Source: Favolaschia claudopus | Taxonomy: Eukaryota; Basidiomycota; Agaricomycetes; Agaricales; Mycenaceae | Assembly (NCBI GenBank): GCA_037176885.1 | Contig: JAWWNJ010000129.1 | Coordinates: 434,001-498,000 of the forward strand | Direction: 5' to 3' | DNA: 64,000 nt | Shown here: piece after piece, positions 1 through 10,315 of the stretch | How the letters are laid out: each line of letters begins with the position of its first letter | How positions within the stretch are numbered: the first letter of the stretch is position 1 | The notes under the pieces: generated by a model | The model's input: only the letters and a program-made list of their open reading frames with translations | What the model was told of the DNA's origin: nothing | The model's database searches: none | Position numbers and translations under genes: made by a program

Positions 1-70
1 ACTCAGTCGACCATGATGTACTTGAGTTTATTCTTTCCCGTCATTCAGGCTGATAACACGCGTTTTCAAG

Positions 71-1147
71 TGGTACCTCGAATGGTCAGACCTTCACGAG
101 TGTTGTTGATGTAAGGACATGCGTACCCCACTTCATTTCCTTCCTTGAATGTTTGGGAACAGATAACAGCCACGCTTGATCCTGGTTCAACCGTGGCCGC
201 ACACAACTCGTCCGGAAGCCAGCCATCCTCCCACACGGCTGCTATCGTTGGTGGTGTCATTGGAGGTAAAAATATCCGGTGTAAACCTATAATCCGAGCA
301 CTTGGCTTATTCCTTCCTTCCAGGTTTGGCTTTTCTATGCATTATCGCAGGCCTCCTCTTCTGGCTACACCGACGAAACCGTCACAGAACTGAATTTGAT
401 GGAAATTTCGATCCTGCTCGCGTTTCCAATTCTCGACCAGTGTCGTTGATGCCAGAAATGATGCAAAACCACACCGGTGGGGGAACCTTACCTCGTATAG
501 ACCTCGACGACGAGGAAGACGATGGTATGGGCGGCAGACTACCCCATAGTACTATCGGTGGAGGAATTGTCACCCCATTCGCGTATACCCCGACCGCTTC
601 TGCCTATGGTTCAACAAGATCTCGAAGCCCTCCCATCTCTAGCGGCTCACCTCCACCGATGTCACAGCATTCCCATGAGGGGTACGCCCCAACTATGAGC
701 TCTGCCAGTGGATATTACGCGGCGGTCCCGCGTCAAGCTCAAGCTGTTGGCGGCTACTACCCTCCCGGGCCTCCGAGCAGCTCTGGATCCAGTGGAATTC
801 AGTACACTGCCCGGAGTGCAAAGGAACGAGAAGCAGGTGGTAGCGGGAATCTCGCTGTCGCCAATCCATCCGCCGAACCAAATAACGACTCGCCTCCCTT
901 GTCGGGCGGTTATTACAATGACCAGTACCAATCTTATTTGCGATCGGGTCCGCAGGGTCGGAGAGGATCGCAGGGCGACTATGCCCCATCTTCCACTCCG
1001 TCGCTACCACCCGGTGCCGCTTCTCCAAGCGCGACCCAAAGATCGTCAGGTGTGCTTGTCCACCAAGACGGCGGACGAGTGGAACCCGGAACCGCTGACG
1101 AGATACCCCCAACTTACGATAGCATCCCGAACGAACAAACAAAATAG
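71..1147 (+). CDS. Single-pass membrane protein with Ser/Thr-rich ectodomain (5' end outside window)
   Basis: Only the 3' part is present. Exons read at about 71-110, 163-265 and 324-1147, joined by GT-AG introns in a consistent frame. They give a short Ser/Thr/Gly-rich stretch, then a hydrophobic helix beginning AAIVGGVIGGLAFLCIIAGL, a basic stop-transfer patch (HRRNRHR) and a cytoplasmic tail of about 250 residues rich in Ser, Pro, Gly and Tyr. This layout is typical of fungal Mid2/SKG6-like cell-surface sensors or transmembrane adaptors, common in Agaricomycetes. No catalytic domain is visible. The tail ends in a PPTYDSI motif near the stop, a possible PPxY ubiquitin-ligase docking site. 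The first listed exon boundary rests on a weak acceptor (TTTCAAG). Membrane topology is clear; function is inferred only from layout. Confidence 0.6.
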
Positions 1148-1504
1148 CTTTAATAGCCACGCAGTCTCCGGTGTCTACGACCTTTCTGGCGCCGTGATAA
1201 AACTTTATAACAACAGCTTTTTGTACAACACCACCCTTGCAATTCAGAATCAATAGCACTTCATCGAACGTACATTATACAGGACTACCATATAGTTCAC
1301 CTACGTAGTACTTTCTACGTTGTAGTTGTATCTATCTAGATAGCCATGTCTCCACAACAAGAAACGGGGGAGGGGAAGAAGAAAAACGGAGAAGAGCGCC
1401 CACGTGATCGCGCTCGCCTCTTTCCTTCTTCCACCTCCTTCCTCCGCTTGAGCAACTGCTCAATTCATTCCACACCAATCGATCTTCATTAGCCTATCTC
1501 TTCA
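1148..1504. other. Intergenic: 3' flank and DMC1 promoter
   Basis: No gene seen. It holds the 3' flank of the membrane-protein gene and the upstream region of DMC1. A CACGTG box lies at 1401-1406, about 100 bases before the DMC1 start, followed by a pyrimidine-rich stretch. Its role is unknown. Confidence 0.5.
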
Positions 1505-3543
1505 ATGCCTCCTCGCAGAGCACCTTCTTCGGATGCCCCTTCTCGCGCTCCCAGCCCTGAAGCGGACGACGAAGTAAACCCCCCAAATAGTGTCTTTTCC
1601 ATAGGAAAACTCACTCAAATGCAGACTCCTTTCTTCGATACGGTTGAAGAACTCCAACAACACGTTCGTATCGTATTTTGACGCGCGTATATCATGTTCA
1701 AACCCTTGTTCAGGGCATCAATATGCAGGATATCCTCAAACTCAAGGCGCGTCCTGATTCTTGGCCTGCCTAGCTTCGTCTGCTTGATCTACTCTACTGA
1801 AGTCTGCTGCTATCAATACCGTGTCTGGCGTGAATATGACCACCAGACGCCAGATGTTGAAGATCAAGGTCGGTTCGAGTGTTTACTTCCTTCTTCTCGT
1901 CTTCATCGTTTCTCTCTCTTCTAGGGCATGTCTGAAGCCAAGGTAGAAAAGATCAAGGTATCTTTTATTCTCGTTCTTCTTTTACTGTACGCCTGGTCTG
2001 ATGTATTGCAAAGGAAGCCGCACACAAGATTCTTGTAAGCAACCTCTTTGGCGCATCCTTCGGGTTTACCTCTTTTCAAGGGATCGTCTTTCGCGACCGG
2101 AGTAGAAATTCAGGACAAGCGCAAGAGGGTTATCATGATCAGTACAGGGAGCAAAGCTGTCGATGGTATCATGGGAGGTTCGTCGTTGTTTTTGCCTTCA
2201 ATTTAATGCAACTCATCATTAACTTCATTTGTTAAGGCGGAATCATGTCTCAGTCCATCTCTGAAGGTGTGTATCGCCATTCCAATCCGGTCCTTCTTGT
2301 CTCTTGACACGGTTTACACTTTCAGTGTACGGAGAATTTCGAACCGGGAAAACTCAGCTGGCACACACCATGAGTGTTGTTGCTCAACTTCCTCCCGACA
2401 TGGGCGGTGCATCTGGAAAAGTCGCTTATATCGACACTGAAGGTACTTCAAGTTCTTGATATACCTTGAAGGTAGTTGTGAGTCATTTGCAGGTACCTTT
2501 CGTCCGGACCGTATCAAGTCCATCGCCGAGCGTTTCGGTGTCGATGGGCAGATGGCTTTAGAGAATATACTTTACGGTAAGAGTCCGCCTCTTCGAGTAA
2601 AGTATGCGTAAGTGACGTCGTAAAACAGCCCGTGCCTTCAATAGTGAACATCAGGCGGGTCTGCATCCTTCGCATGGCCGGCTTGTTTATGATTTTTCGA
2701 TAGATGGAATTAATCAATGAATGCTCGTTGCGCTTTGCAGAGGACAAGGACTATAGATTGCTGGTGATTTTTCTTCGCCATCGCATATGCAGCCGTGGTT
2801 TATCTTTGTGCTCAGGTCGTCGATAGTATCATGGCGCTCTTCAGGACTGATTTTTCCGGCAGAGGCGAAGTACGTAGAACCTGTACCTCATTCAGACAGA
2901 TTATCCTGACAACTGGGCCCTTGAAGTTGAGTGAAAGACAGCAGAAAGTTCGTCCCTTTCCCCTTCCCATCTATCACAAATCAACTCATCGTCTGTCTCT
3001 CAGCTGGCACAGGCACCGAGTTCATCGCCAGAAACCCCAGCGAATCTTGACACATTTCTAGATGCTCTCAAAACTAACCAAGCTCTCGGAAGAATATAAT
3101 GTTCGATTCGTCCCCATGACATCGGCTGACTTCCGCTGATGAACCTCCAGATTGCGATCCTCCTCACTAATCAAGTCCAATGTCGGTGCAGTGCTCCTTC
3201 GTTTCCTTCATTGTGGACTCAACTTGTGTATGTAGCCGATCCTGGAGCGACGATGACTTTCGTTGCTGGTGGGGCGTTGAAGGTAAGCCGTCATGTCAGT
3301 ACACTGCGATCCCTCGCTGGATCTTTCCTGTGCAGCCCATCGGAGGTCACATTCTCTCGCATGCCTCAGCAACGAGGATGTTCCTTCGTAAAGGCAAGTT
3401 CTGTGCGCATTCCGGCCATGTCAGTTTCTCATTGTCGTACAGGTCGCGCTGAAGAACGTGTTGCTAAACTTGTAGACTCGCCGGACCGCCCTGAAAGTGA
3501 GGCTTCGTATAAATTAGACGAGGGCGGCTGGGCCGATGTTTGA
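1505..3543 (+). CDS. DMC1: Meiotic recombinase Dmc1 (RecA/Rad51 family)
   Basis: Strand-exchange ATPase for meiotic homologous recombination, acting in the nucleus. The N-terminal helix-hairpin-helix region ([29 protein letters not shown]) is the Dmc1 version, not Rad51. Walker A is GEFRTGKTQ and Walker B is the [10 protein letters not shown] stretch; the C-terminus reads [16 protein letters not shown] and ends [10 protein letters not shown]. The start ATG follows a pyrimidine-rich leader. The gene is extremely fragmented: about 14 exons, with first exons 1505-1663, 1714-1746, 1803-1868, 1925-1957 and 2014-2034. Three introns (1747-1802, 2655-2703, 3013-3061) must begin GC instead of GT to keep the conserved protein, and one exon (3004-3012, Leu-Ala-Gln) is only 9 bases. 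Family assignment is very secure; individual splice sites should be confirmed by cDNA. Confidence 0.95.
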
Positions 3544-3786
3544 TTCTTTGCTTGATCTGGATTTTGGACTGCTGCTCTCGTCGACTCGTGGACTTTGTGC
3601 TCGTCAATTAGAATGCTGTATCGTTAACTGCTTGCTGTCTGTAGTGATTACGTTTTTGTACTGCTGAAATTCGTAGCATAGCTCTGAGAACTGTACTTAC
3701 TGTACCACATATATTTGCCTGTATACAAGCCAGACCTATTTTCAGGTTCACTGATCAGCACTTGGACATCAAAATGCACTAGAAGT

Positions 3787-3930
3787 GCAAAACGGAGTCG
3801 CTTGAGCTCATTGAAGGTCCAAATGCCTCCGGAAGTAGCGCAGATTGAACCGGCACAATTCCTCTGTACGATCATGAAAAAGGTTTGAGGAAATTCGGCC
3901 AAATATTGAGCGAGGGAGGGCGGGACCATC
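3787..3930 (+). repeat. Left arm of long inverted repeat
   Basis: Positions 3787-3930 match the reverse complement of 4048-4192, by eye at close to nine positions in ten. The innermost 40 bases, ending GGAGGGCGGGACCATC, are identical. Weaker similarity continues outward past a roughly 10-base indel (a TCAAAAT block). The unpaired spacer is about 117 bases. Either a MITE-like foldback element or a remnant of two copies in inverted orientation. Confidence 0.85.
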
Positions 3931-4047
3931 TGATGCTCTCCAAAACTTGCCTCGGGTCTAGGTTTAAACCAACGGATTTTCATGAGTCATGATATGAGCA
4001 CTCTACAGCACTGATTAAGCGTGTCTACCAAGTTTCAATAGGTTTTT

Positions 4048-4192
4048 GATGGTCCCGCCCTCCCTCGCTCAATATTTGGCCGAATTTCGCTCAAAAATTT
4101 TTCATGATCATACAGAGGAGACCTGCCGGTTCAATCTGCGCTACTTCCGAAGGCATTTGGAGAATAAATGAGCTCAGGCGACTGCGTTTTGC
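4048..4192 (-). repeat. Right arm of long inverted repeat
   Basis: Inverted partner of 3787-3930. A transcript across both arms would fold into a long hairpin with scattered mismatches. No target-site duplication was recognised at the outer ends, so the true element boundaries are uncertain. Confidence 0.85.
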
Positions 4193-4692
4193 AATTTTGA
4201 GTTCTTCAGCAAATATAGTACATACAACGTGGGAAACCTGATCTTGTTGCCATCAAATCGTGATGCCGCTTAGCTTCGCTTGATCATGAACTTTTCCACG
4301 CGACCACATCGCGATCAACGATACCCAACGTCTCTGAATCTCTTCCTGTTCTTCAAGTTCAAACGAACCTCGAACCCCCCTCCCCCTCTAAATCCTACAG
4401 TTCGGATACGATGCCAATTCCACTGATTCCGCCCTGGAATCGGTCTGTTATCCATCGCTGCGCGTGTCGACTTGTGTGGATGCTCGGTGATGCCTGTGAA
4501 GCCCTGTGATGAACCATGCGGTCGTCAAGTTCCCCTCTATACCCTGGACACACGTTTATCGTTTATCGTGGATGCCGAGAGCTGCTCGGAGCGGATATAT
4601 AGACCTTATATCGGACGCCGTTCCTTGGGTCTCCTCCGACACGTCTTTCCCCGGTCCCGTTCGTTCGTTCACTTCGAGTTCTTCGTGTCCAA

Positions 4693-5918
4693 AATGCAGC
4701 CTTTCGTTCTGGCACTCTTAGTGGCCGCTGCGTCTGCAGTTCCCGATACCAGAACTTTCTCCCTGGTTCCGAACACTTTTCCGGACTTCACCGGCTGTCT
4801 GTCGCAGCCCTCGGTATATTCTTGCGAAAATACGACTCAGATTGCGAACACTTGCTGCTCTCCGACGCCTGGCGGGTTAGTTCTGCGTGTCATCAACGCT
4901 ATCTTTGGGTTAACGTCCAACAAATACTAGATTGGTGCTCCAAACTCAATTCTGGTCGACGTGGACGGGCTACGAAAAGCAGGGTCAGAGGTTACCGAAG
5001 GGCAGCCTCACTCTGCATGGATTATGGCCCGATCTGTGCGACGGGTATGGCTCAAGAACGTCTGGTTCTACGTTTACTGAAGCTTCAAGTGGGGTTTCAG
5101 TTCATTCGAGCAATATTGTGATCTGTCCCGCCAATATGACCCCGCTCCTTCCCCTGGCGTACCTCCGTACAACGGCCCCGGAGTTGACACATTCATTCTC
5201 GAATTTGGACGTATCGACCTCTTGGATTTCAGTGCGTGTGATCATCTTCTCTGAAACGCCTCTCAAATGTGTGCAGTGAACAAATATTGGGTCAGCCAAG
5301 GTTCCCCCAACAAAGACTTCTGGGCACACGAAGTACATCTTTTCCCTAGTCGACGCTCCCAAGTCGCTGAGATTGTGTACAGTTCTCTAAACACGCTACT
5401 TGCACGTCGACTTTCGATATCGCCTGCTATGGCAAGTCGTACAAGAAACACCAGGATGTTATCGACTTTTTCGATGCGGTCGTACGCGCTTTCCGCCAAT
5501 ACCCAACCTTCGACATGTTAGCAGCGTGCGTCTCTGCCTTCCAATTGTCAATCAACGGCTTGCTGATATCCTTTTTTCTCCAGCGGTGGCATCCTCCCTT
5601 CCAATACAACGACTTATACTCTCAGTCAAATTCAAAACACTCTTAAAGCGCAGACTGGCGCTCTTCCTTACATTGGCTGCATCAACAACGGAACTGCTTT
5701 CTCCGAGGTACGCGATCCCCTCGAAAAACGTGGTAGCTGGCCCTAACTTGCATCTTACAACAAAGGTTTGGTATTTTAACCACGTCTACGGCAGTGAGCA
5801 GTACGGGACCTACAAGCATGTCGACTCGACCACTCCAAGCTCTTGCTCGTCGACGCAGCCGATTTGGTACCACGAGCGCACTCCGGGTTCTGAGCATGAG
5901 GTTCGGATTCTACCTTAA
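4693..5918 (+). CDS. Secreted ribonuclease T2
   Basis: Acid endoribonuclease that cleaves single-stranded RNA through a 2',3'-cyclic phosphate. The protein starts with a signal peptide (MQPFVLALLVAAASA), so it should be secreted or vacuolar. Both T2 active-site blocks are present: CAS1 as LTLHGLWPD and CAS2 as FWAHE-FSKHATC. CAS2 is split by an intron whose acceptor lies just before TTC TCT AAA CAC. Many cysteines lie around these blocks, as expected for the disulphide-rich fold. The protein ends shortly after the WYHERTPGSEHEV stretch, with no added carbohydrate-binding or membrane domain visible. At least four short GT-AG introns are needed. Family identity is secure; the exact C-terminus is less so. 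Confidence 0.9.
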
Positions 5919-6124
5919 TATACAATTGTATCGTAGGCGAAGGCATACTGCAATCATAATCATCCGTATTCGCATTTTTTTCTGGCTCTTACTGCAGCTT
6001 ACTGCCCAAGTGAATTTGTTGTATGGCCGATAAAGCCGAAGCGCGCTTATCAAACGCGTTCACGCGCCTCGCGATGTTTACTGTTGTTATTGGTCCAGTT
6101 GACTTTGGAAGTTGCCACCGAACG

Positions 6125-7765
6125 ATGACGATCACGCTGGATTTTGCCTCGCAAAAGGCGGACTCATCGACTAGACGCGCGCTGGCCGACCTTTCTTTGT
6201 CTGTCGCCAAGTGCAAGAAGATTGTAGTGGTCACTGGCGCCGGTATATCATGTTCCTCAGGAATTCCCGTGCGTTGTGCTTGCTATCGCGGCTTTCAATG
6301 TCTGACTACGACTAGGACTTTCGTTCCTCCGACGGTTTATATGCCATGGTTAAGGAGAAATACCCGGACGTCGTTCTCAAAGGCCGCGATCTATTCGACG
6401 CGTCTCTATTCCGTGACCCTACCTCGACCGCCGTATTCCACACCTTTATCGCCCAGCTGAAACAATCCATTGATGCTGCTACACCTGGTCCCACTCACCA
6501 CTTCCTTCAACTTCTTGACACCAAGAAGAAACTGCTGCGTTCATATACGCAAAACATTGACGGGTTCGAGGCGAGGGCTGGACTCCTTGGGAGCGCTAGC
6601 CATGAAGCTCAGGCCAACGGCAAGGGGAAATCCAAGATACGCACCAAAGACGTCCGCAACGTTCAATTACACGGTGATATCCATCGCGTTCGCTGCAGGA
6701 CTTGCTCAGCAGAATATCCGTGTTCCCAAGTCCACATCGATTCATTCCTTGAAGGCTTGGCTCCTGAATGCCCGGAGTGCCTCGAACGAGGTCGGAATCC
6801 TTCTTCATTCTCACATGCACTCAAATTTTGATGCTCTATCTCAGCTAAGGCTCGCATCGCCCGGTCCGCTCGACCAATACCAGTCGGTACACTACGTCCT
6901 GCAATCGTACTCTACGACGAGCCGCATCCTCTCGGCGACGATATTGCCATGATACAGACCGCAGATTTGGCTCGAAAGCCTGAGATGCTGATCATCATGG
7001 GCACGTCACTGAAAGTTCATGGACTGAAGAAATTGGTGAAAGAATTCGCTAAAACAGTCCATTCTCTCGCGCCGTCAAGCCCTGCGAAAGCCAAGAAGTG
7101 GGTGGGGAAGGTCGTTTATGTCAATCGGACGCCTCCCGCTGCTGAATGGGCTGGCATAATCGACTACCATGTCGCGGGTGAAAGCGATGCTTGGGTCGAG
7201 AAAGTCATCGAAGACTGGAAGAAGACCCGACCGTCTGACTGGGAGGTTCAACAGACACTGGTGGTCAATGATGGGGACGTTAGTATGAACGGAGCCGGAG
7301 CCTTCAAGGTCGTGGCCTCCACGAAGAACAAAACAGGAAAAGGTGGGATAATCTGCGAAAAATGTTGCTCGATCTGACGCGTTTACCTCAGATACCAAAG
7401 ATACCAAGAAGAAGACGCGCAAAGATGAAGAAAATGTTCCTCCCCTACCCACTCCCATGGTGCTTAGCACACCAGACGTCGCGTCACCCTCTGGCAAAGG
7501 ATTATCTACCCCGCCATTGTCTCCCAGCAAGAGACGCCAAACGAATTCTCATTATACCCAGGAATCCAGTCCATCGAAGCGGCGCACACTCACCCCGATG
7601 AAGGGATTAGAGGATGGTGTCAGGGGCCTACTTTTCAGTTCGCAGGGTAGCTTGGAGGGAGGCGGAGATCCCTTTGGCGACGTTGCTGACGTCTCAATGT
7701 CGAGTCCTATCAAGGCTAAGCCGCCGCCACGGACCACTCGAACACTGCGACGTGCGGTGGTGTAG
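6125..7765 (+). CDS. Sirtuin, NAD-dependent histone deacetylase of the Hst3/Hst4 type
   Basis: NAD+-dependent protein deacetylase. Relatives of this class (S. pombe Hst4, yeast Hst3/Hst4) remove acetyl from histone H3 Lys56 and protect genome stability. Visible motifs: VVVTGAGISCSSGIP (NAD-binding), YTQNIDGFE, catalytic His in QLHGDIHRVRC, two CxxC pairs of the structural zinc site (CRTC and CPEC), and MGTSLKVHG. An intron at about 6270-6315 splits the IPDFRS block. The tail after the catalytic domain is disordered and basic, with two SPSKRR elements close together, probable nuclear-localisation or CDK-type sites. I chose the ATG at 6125 (MTITLDF), close to the family start; an in-frame upstream ATG at 6023 would add 34 residues. 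It is convergent with RPB6. Confidence 0.88.
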
Positions 7766-8047
7766 CATATTATTATTGTTCCAGTATCATATTTTTCACA
7801 GAGGGCAGAAGTAGTGCACTTCGCTGCTGTCTGGCATTCAACACAATCTATTCGGGGAGCATCCATCAAAAATTTTAAACTGCGAGGCGACTCGTACTCG
7901 CCTCTACAGGTCAATGCCAGCCTCTCTTGTATTGAGTGATCTGAACGACTATCTTCAGATTTCACGTCCCCCCGTACAAGAGAGGCTGAAACGAGCCTAT
8001 TGCGGACCCAGAGTTTGACAGCGTAATAAGAAAGATAGTATACAGTA

Positions 8048-8732
8048 TCAGTCGCTAATGAGCTCTGATACACTCCAATCCTCGAAACTGCCATCGGGGA
8101 GGTACCGACGAATAATCAGCGGTATTTTGCGTTGCGAAAGCTCTTTTATCGCAATTTGAAGGGCATCGGTTTCACCGTCTAACGGAACTAATACGGGAGC
8201 GTTCATGCTACCGCAGTCGTCAACTGATAAATTCGAACAGCGAAAAGGGCCTACCTGATCTGTAGCGCTCTTGTGCCCAGTATGCGCGCCCGTTCATATT
8301 TTGTTAAGTATGGCGTTGTAACTCGAACTTTATTCGGTTGTCGTTCCCCGGCTAGTCCAGCTCCAGCTGCTGCTTCTGGGGGGTCATCTGGGTGCGCCAT
8401 ATCTTGGTCATGGTCTGCTCCGTTGACGCCGTTCACTTGCGCGCCGTCCTCTCCTGCACCGGCGTTTTCTCCTTCTGGGTTTTCTTGTTCCTGGAGTTCC
8501 GTAGCAAGGAGATCATAGTTGTCGTCCTAACAGTGGCGAGCCAAATGGGAGGTTGCATTCAGACAGAGGGTTATATCGACAGGCAGACTACACACGAAAG
8601 TCTCATCTCCGCCAAAACTTTGTGAAAATGGTTTAGAGCGCTGCTAGGGAACCATGTAGCAACGCAGTACCTCGGGCCATCGTAGTCGTAGTCGTCACCC
8701 CCGCCGCCGCCAGCGTAACCATCGTCAGACAT
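8048..8732 (-). CDS. RPB6: RNA polymerases I, II and III subunit RPABC2 (Rpb6)
   Basis: Small subunit shared by all three nuclear RNA polymerases; it stabilises the clamp base. The ATG at 8732 begins an acidic, Gly/Asp/Tyr-rich tail ([11 protein letters not shown]). The conserved core follows: [21 protein letters not shown], then [20 protein letters not shown] and [18 protein letters not shown], ending WSVSELISD. At least three short introns are needed, including one between the RALQI and MNAPV exons. Overall length is normal for the family. The gene is convergent with the sirtuin, with about 280 bases between the stops. Confidence 0.93.
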
Positions 8733-9111
8733 CGTTTTGTGGGGTGAAGAGATGAGGTTAAGTTACTCAAAACGGGTTGTTGTTGGTTGTATGCTTCGAA
8801 ATCATTTCTGGCCCTTGACTTTCCTCGTTTTGTTTCAATACTCTGGCCTCATGTCTCCGATTTCTGTGCATAACATTCCACGTTGCGACCCAAATTGTCT
8901 CTCCGGACTTCAGGAAGTCGAATAATACAAATTCAATTGCTTAGGCGCTCACAGCGCTCACATACCAACGCGCCCCTTACCCTGACTCTCATTGACTGGA
9001 TTCTCCTTCAAGAGACTCCTCCCATCACCGCCGGTTCCCCGATACTCATCTGTACGATCGTCGTTGAGCCAGGAATGCATCCTGCTCCTTTTGGAGTCCA
9101 TGTTTTGACTG
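8733..9111. other. Upstream region of RPB6
   Basis: Promoter side of RPB6. Short open frames here have no recognisable similarity and I see no coherent exon set. Confidence 0.4.
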
Positions 9112-9612
9112 TCACCGACATGACGGGTGGAAGCGCATATACTCCGGTTCCTGGTCAAACGCTACGCACTTGGTTCGCCTTGTCTGTCCTGATGAATTAA
9201 ATAAATTCAATGTCTTACGTCGAGCCCGTCGAACCGGTCCGTTACCAGTACTGACTGCCTCAATCGCCGGCGTTTTCAGCGCGACGGAGTCCAACAGTCG
9301 CGGCGGCGGCCTGTTGGTGCACTCACTGAACGATGTTGGGTTCGGTGTATGCCTCGTTACAGTACCGCGTTTCCATCGCCCTCTTTTTTTTTGCTTGATT
9401 TTGCGCGACTGTCGTTTCTCATGCGTTTCAGCTCTGCCATAATTGGAAGATATCGGGCGCCTTCTCTTCTTGTTGGCCAACCAAAATCCGCGCGCGCCCA
9501 CAACCATCTTCTCTCTGTCCTCGGCAATCCACCTTCCAATTGTGGTGAGGAGCTCGGATCCGACTTCGCTTCCCTGAGAAGATTCTTTGCGACGTCCTGA
9601 ATTGCGATTCAT
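9112..9612 (-). CDS. Hypothetical small basic protein (weak)
   Basis: An uninterrupted frame from the ATG at 9612 to a TGA at 9112-9114 would encode about 166 residues, strongly basic, with runs such as KKRRRP, KIKQKKRGRWKR and RRARRK. I recognise no domain. The frame continues open upstream of the ATG. Part of the middle (an A-rich run near 9380-9400) could instead be intron. It lies between RPB6 and the multi-RRM gene, where a gene would fit. It could equally be a chance open frame in GC-rich DNA. Confidence 0.25.
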   Translation of the reverse strand: MNRNSGRRKESSQGSEVGSELLTTIGRWIAEDREKMVVGARGFWLANKKRRRPISSNYGRAETHEKRQSRKIKQKKRGRWKRGTVTRHTPNPTSFSECTNRPPPRLLDSVALKTPAIEAVSTGNGPVRRARRKTLNLFNSSGQTRRTKCVAFDQEPEYMRFHPSCR

Positions 9613-10315
9613 CTTGATAAGGTTGGCTGCGCCGAAGTTCTGCCCTGCAAATATTCGTCCTCCCTTTCGTTTTTCCCTGAATCCCTGATGCATGCTTTCC
9701 AGCAGTACATGGAATATATTGGAACTATATTGTCGATACCGTTCTGCGGAAAGCATCCTGGCCACGCTGTATCGCGATTTATGCAATGTTGCTGACTCAG
9801 CACGCTGAAAAAGTTGACTGGATTGCTCAACCGGGGAGTGGTTCTTGAACTACGCCGTGAATGGATGGCTCTCCGCACTTCTATTGACATGACAGCGTCC
9901 TATCGTCAACCCAGAACACCATTCACCCTTGCGAAAATTCACAATCACATTGGGACGCGTCGGGCATCGCAGAACGTGCTCCACCGGTCGTGAAAATCAG
10001 AAAAATCTTCACAGCAAAATCGGGACGATTATTTTGTATGAACACTTTATTTCGCTTATCTGGGAAAGAACACCCTGCTTCGGTGCGTGATGTTATAAAG
10101 TTTCCAACATAATTGTTATTGCAACTCGAACGGGTCACCGGCGAATTGCACTCCCAGGCGCTTTGACTGTCCGTCGCCCCGGCCGGCATAATTTGGCCTC
10201 TGTTTGACACAGTCGTCCTGCGCCTCTCTCCTTTCCTCCACCATCTCCAGCGCACACTTGCACACAGCACACCCAGGCTCTCTATATCTTCTCTATTCTC
10301 TCTTCAACATCCCAA
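9613..10315. other. Intergenic upstream of the multi-RRM gene
   Basis: No gene supported. The last 100 bases form the CT-rich leader (TCTCTATATCTTCTCTATTC) common before basidiomycete start codons. Confidence 0.4.

Larger units (their letters stand above)
3544..4692. other. Intergenic between DMC1 and the RNase T2 gene, holding a long inverted repeat
   Basis: No convincing gene. The central 400 bases are an inverted repeat, listed separately. The right end (about 4300-4690) is the pyrimidine-rich promoter and 5' leader of the RNase T2 gene. Confidence 0.6.
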
